In this document: piece after piece, positions 62,047-64,000 of the stretch
Position numbering within the stretch: position 1 is the first letter of the stretch
How the letters are laid out: each line of letters begins with the position of its first letter
NCBI GenBank assembly: GCA_017935145.1
Contig: JAGBIE010000015.1
Span: 1-64,000, forward strand
DNA: 64,000 nucleotides
From: Oscillospiraceae bacterium
GTDB taxonomy: Bacteria; Bacillota; Clostridia; Oscillospirales; Oscillospiraceae
Direction: 5' to 3'
Position numbers and translations under genes: made by a program
The notes under the pieces: generated by a model
What the model was told of the DNA's origin: nothing
The model's input: only the letters and a program-made list of their open reading frames with translations
Databases searched by the model: none

Positions 62047-63495
62047 TTAGACAGTGAAGTCGAAGTCACGGACAACGATTTCGTCACCAGTGGAGATGTG
62101 GGAGGTCAGCTTGCAGTGATATTCACCAGCAGGCAGATCGTTCACCTTGATGACATCGGTGGGCAGGTACAGCTTGTAGCCCGTGCCGGTATCGTCATGC
62201 TCCAGGCTCTTGAACATGGACAGGTCGTAGTCCTTGTGGTTCTGTTCGTTGGACTGACGGACAGCCTTCTGCACCACGTTGCCAGCCTTATCGGTGATGA
62301 CCATGGTGTGGTAGTCCATGTAGTAGTTGCATTCGATAACGCCCTTGAGGACAGTGGACTTGTTCAGGTTGCCAGCTTCGGAGTCGGTCACTTCCACTTC
62401 TTCCACGCCCTCGGACTCATACATGAGTTCGGGAATGGTCACAGGCAGGTAGCCCATGCTGAACAGAGCGCCGTAGGTCAGCTTGCCGTCCACCACGCAG
62501 GCGGACTTGGCAGTGGCGGTTTCGCCATTGGCCAGAGTGACTTCTACATCGTAGTAAGAGCCGTTGGTATCGTGATAGATGACGTAGCTCTTGCCTTCGT
62601 CGATGGTGCCGTCATCCTTGCGGACAACATGGTTTTCAACAACGAGAGCCAAGTGGCCACCGCCGTTCTTCTGGAAGACAATACCGTCACCCTTGAGAAG
62701 CAGGGCGTAGCATTCATTCATCTTGTCAACGCCGTTGTCAACGAGGATGGCGGGGGTTTCTACATAGACATCGCGGTCATAGGTCCAACCACCAACATAG
62801 ATGATGCCCTTACGAGCGGTGGTTTCAGCAGCGTAACGCAGGGAGATGGTGTCAGAAACTTCGGCCCATGCCCAATACACAGCGTCAGCGCAGTTGTTGC
62901 CCAGCATACAGCCGTACTGATGGATGAAGTAAGAGGTATCCATATGGACAATGCCAGTGGTTTCATCAATTTCCTTCACATAGTTCATGTAGCCATCGAA
63001 GGAGATGTTGCCGTTGTTGTAGGGCACGCCACGGTACAGAGTATTGGCGAAGAGGGAGTGGTCGCGACCAGCGCGCTGGTGGGGCAGATCCTTGTCATAC
63101 ATGAACAGAGTGGAGCAGTTGCGTCTCATGTTGGCTTCCACGATGTCACGACGGGCAGCCAGAACGGTGCTGTTAGCGCGTTCTTCGTAGGGGTTAAAGA
63201 AGTCAACGTTCACTTTCAGGTTGCCTTCTACCTTGACAGCGACCATGCCGTCTTTATCCAGTTCTACTTCCTGACCATTGACAGTCACGCTCTTGACAGC
63301 GTTCACGCCAGTGGGCTCAACATAGACATACAGTTCAGTGCCTTTTTCGCACTCAGTCACCAGGTTGCCGTTATAATCGGCCACCATGACGCTACCCATA
63401 GTATCGTCAGCGGTGATAGTCACCTTGCACTTACCGCAGCCAGCCAGCAGGCAGACGCACAGAAGCACGGTGAGCAAAACAAGAAACTTTTTCAT
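62047..63495 (-). CDS. lipoprotein of the tandem family, member 3
   Basis: 482 residues from ATG 63495 (MKKFLVLLTVLLCVCLLAGC, lipobox LAGC), with TAGGAGG in front; the open frame upstream runs over the promoter. It is closest to member 2: RRDIVEANMR, YRGVPYNNGNISFDGYM, candidate triad C202 (NNCADAVYWAW), H281 (GGHLALVVENH), D309 (YHDTNG), and the shared C-terminal domain ending VVRDFDFTV. Confidence 0.8.
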   Translation of the reverse strand: MKKFLVLLTVLLCVCLLAGCGKCKVTITADDTMGSVMVADYNGNLVTECEKGTELYVYVEPTGVNAVKSVTVNGQEVELDKDGMVAVKVEGNLKVNVDFFNPYEERANSTVLAARRDIVEANMRRNCSTLFMYDKDLPHQRAGRDHSLFANTLYRGVPYNNGNISFDGYMNYVKEIDETTGIVHMDTSYFIHQYGCMLGNNCADAVYWAWAEVSDTISLRYAAETTARKGIIYVGGWTYDRDVYVETPAILVDNGVDKMNECYALLLKGDGIVFQKNGGGHLALVVENHVVRKDDGTIDEGKSYVIYHDTNGSYYDVEVTLANGETATAKSACVVDGKLTYGALFSMGYLPVTIPELMYESEGVEEVEVTDSEAGNLNKSTVLKGVIECNYYMDYHTMVITDKAGNVVQKAVRQSNEQNHKDYDLSMFKSLEHDDTGTGYKLYLPTDVIKVNDLPAGEYHCKLTSHISTGDEIVVRDFDFTV

Positions 63496-63547
63496 GTGTG
63501 TGTTCCTCCTAATTTTCATGGGCCTTATGCCCCATATTACGCAACTA

Positions 63548-63576
63548 ATTATAACATAAAGAGTCCTCGCCCGCAA
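63548..63576 (-). promoter_or_regulatory. promoter of lipoprotein member 3
   Basis: Minus strand TTGCGG (63571-63576), 17 bases, TATAAT (63548-63553). Confidence 0.75.
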
Positions 63577-63634
63577 CCATTTTCCCTTTGGCAAAATGTC
63601 TAAAACAAGAAAAAAAAACTGGTGATTTTGACGA

Positions 63635-63672
63635 AAGAAAAGCACCACCCATCATCATTGACGGGTGGTGCT
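63635..63672. terminator. terminator after lipoprotein member 4
   Basis: Stem AGCACCACCC / GGGTGGTGCT, followed on the minus strand by a TTTTC tail. Confidence 0.8.
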
Positions 63673-63678
63673 GTATGT

Positions 63679-64000
63679 TTAGACGGTGAAATCAAAATCG
63701 CGAACCACTTGCTCTCCGCCCTTGATGGTATAGACGATGAGGGTACAGTGGTATTTGCCTGCAGACAGGGCATCTACATCAATGCAGTCGTTTGCAGGGT
63801 AGAGTTTGAGATGGGTGTTGGCTTCCTTCACTTGGGGAACACCGAAATCTGCCACATCGTAGCTCTTGTGGTCCCTCTCGTGGGAGATGCGGGCCACCTG
63901 CTGTACCACGTTGCCTTTTTCATCGGTGATGGTCATTTCCAAGTCGGACATGTAGTAGTTGCAGGTGATGGTGCCATCCAGAACGGCATCGGCATTGAGG
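63679..64000 (-). CDS. lipoprotein of the tandem family, member 4 (C-terminal part only)
   Basis: About 106 C-terminal residues up to the window edge: CNYYMSDLEMTITDEKGNVV, the HERDHKSYDVADF block and the end VVRDFDFTV match the C-terminal domain of members 2 and 3. The catalytic part lies outside the window. Confidence 0.75.
   Translation of the reverse strand, partial: LNADAVLDGTITCNYYMSDLEMTITDEKGNVVQQVARISHERDHKSYDVADFGVPQVKEANTHLKLYPANDCIDVDALSAGKYHCTLIVYTIKGGEQVVRDFDFTV

Noticed and set aside
1-64000. CRISPR array, prophage, transposase or integrase
   Set aside because: No regularly spaced repeats and no phage or transposase proteins were seen on either strand.

Overview
The window looks like chromosomal DNA from a moderately GC-rich, spore-forming Clostridia species, probably of the Oscillospiraceae/Ruminococcaceae type. 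The evidence is Firmicutes-type T-box leaders, a spoVAC sporulation gene, zinc-ribbon S14 and adenylate kinase, DegV proteins, a Na+/serine symporter and strong AGGAGG ribosome sites. No rRNA, CRISPR array, transposase or prophage was seen. One tRNA (Gln, CUG) is present.

Layout. (1) 1-2122: the start of a methionine gamma-lyase-like gene, a TIM-barrel sugar isomerase and a Cys-rich lipoprotein. (2) 2166-16073: two divergent transcription units that appear to form one branched-chain metabolism locus. On the minus strand lie a divergent LeuA-like protein and a TIM-barrel/acyl-CoA synthetase fusion. On the plus strand lie two XRE-cupin-acyl-CoA synthetase fusions, a P-loop ATPase, a four-subunit 2-oxoacid:ferredoxin oxidoreductase and a leucine-dehydrogenase-like enzyme. 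Three T-box leaders control them. By position their specifier codons read CTG (Leu), ATC (Ile) and GTC (Val), and the same rule reads ACC (Thr) in the thrS leader of this window. Because T-boxes switch genes on when a tRNA is uncharged, I infer that the locus builds branched-chain amino acids from branched short-chain acids (isovalerate, 2-methylbutyrate, isobutyrate): acid -> acyl-CoA -> 2-oxoacid by reductive carboxylation -> amino acid. (3) 16119-21297: an amidohydrolase, DegV, an MFS transporter, an AT-rich unknown gene beside a spoVAC remnant, and intact spoVAC. (4) 21391-36909, minus strand: the S10-spc-alpha ribosomal protein cluster from rpsJ to rplQ, including secY, adk, map, infA and rpoA. 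(5) 37307-46371: proS, an AEC transporter, ychF, thrS with a T-box, rsmA, sfsA, tRNA-Gln and an acyltransferase-like gene. (6) 46473-58497: a 1050-residue glycoside-hydrolase-like protein, sstT, an acetyltransferase with an XRE-GlmM fusion, a glycogen branching enzyme, an XRE membrane protein, a second DegV, and an MBL-fold hydrolase with a DUF3006 protein. (7) 58541-64000: four tandem paralogous lipoprotein genes whose complete members share a possible Cys-His-Asp triad. They may be an undescribed secreted cysteine hydrolase family.

Three reading frames are broken in this sequence: a one-base deletion in the acyl-CoA synthetase fusion, an amber codon in rplD, and a one-base deletion in thrS. 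Two of these are normally essential genes, so sequence error is the first explanation to test.
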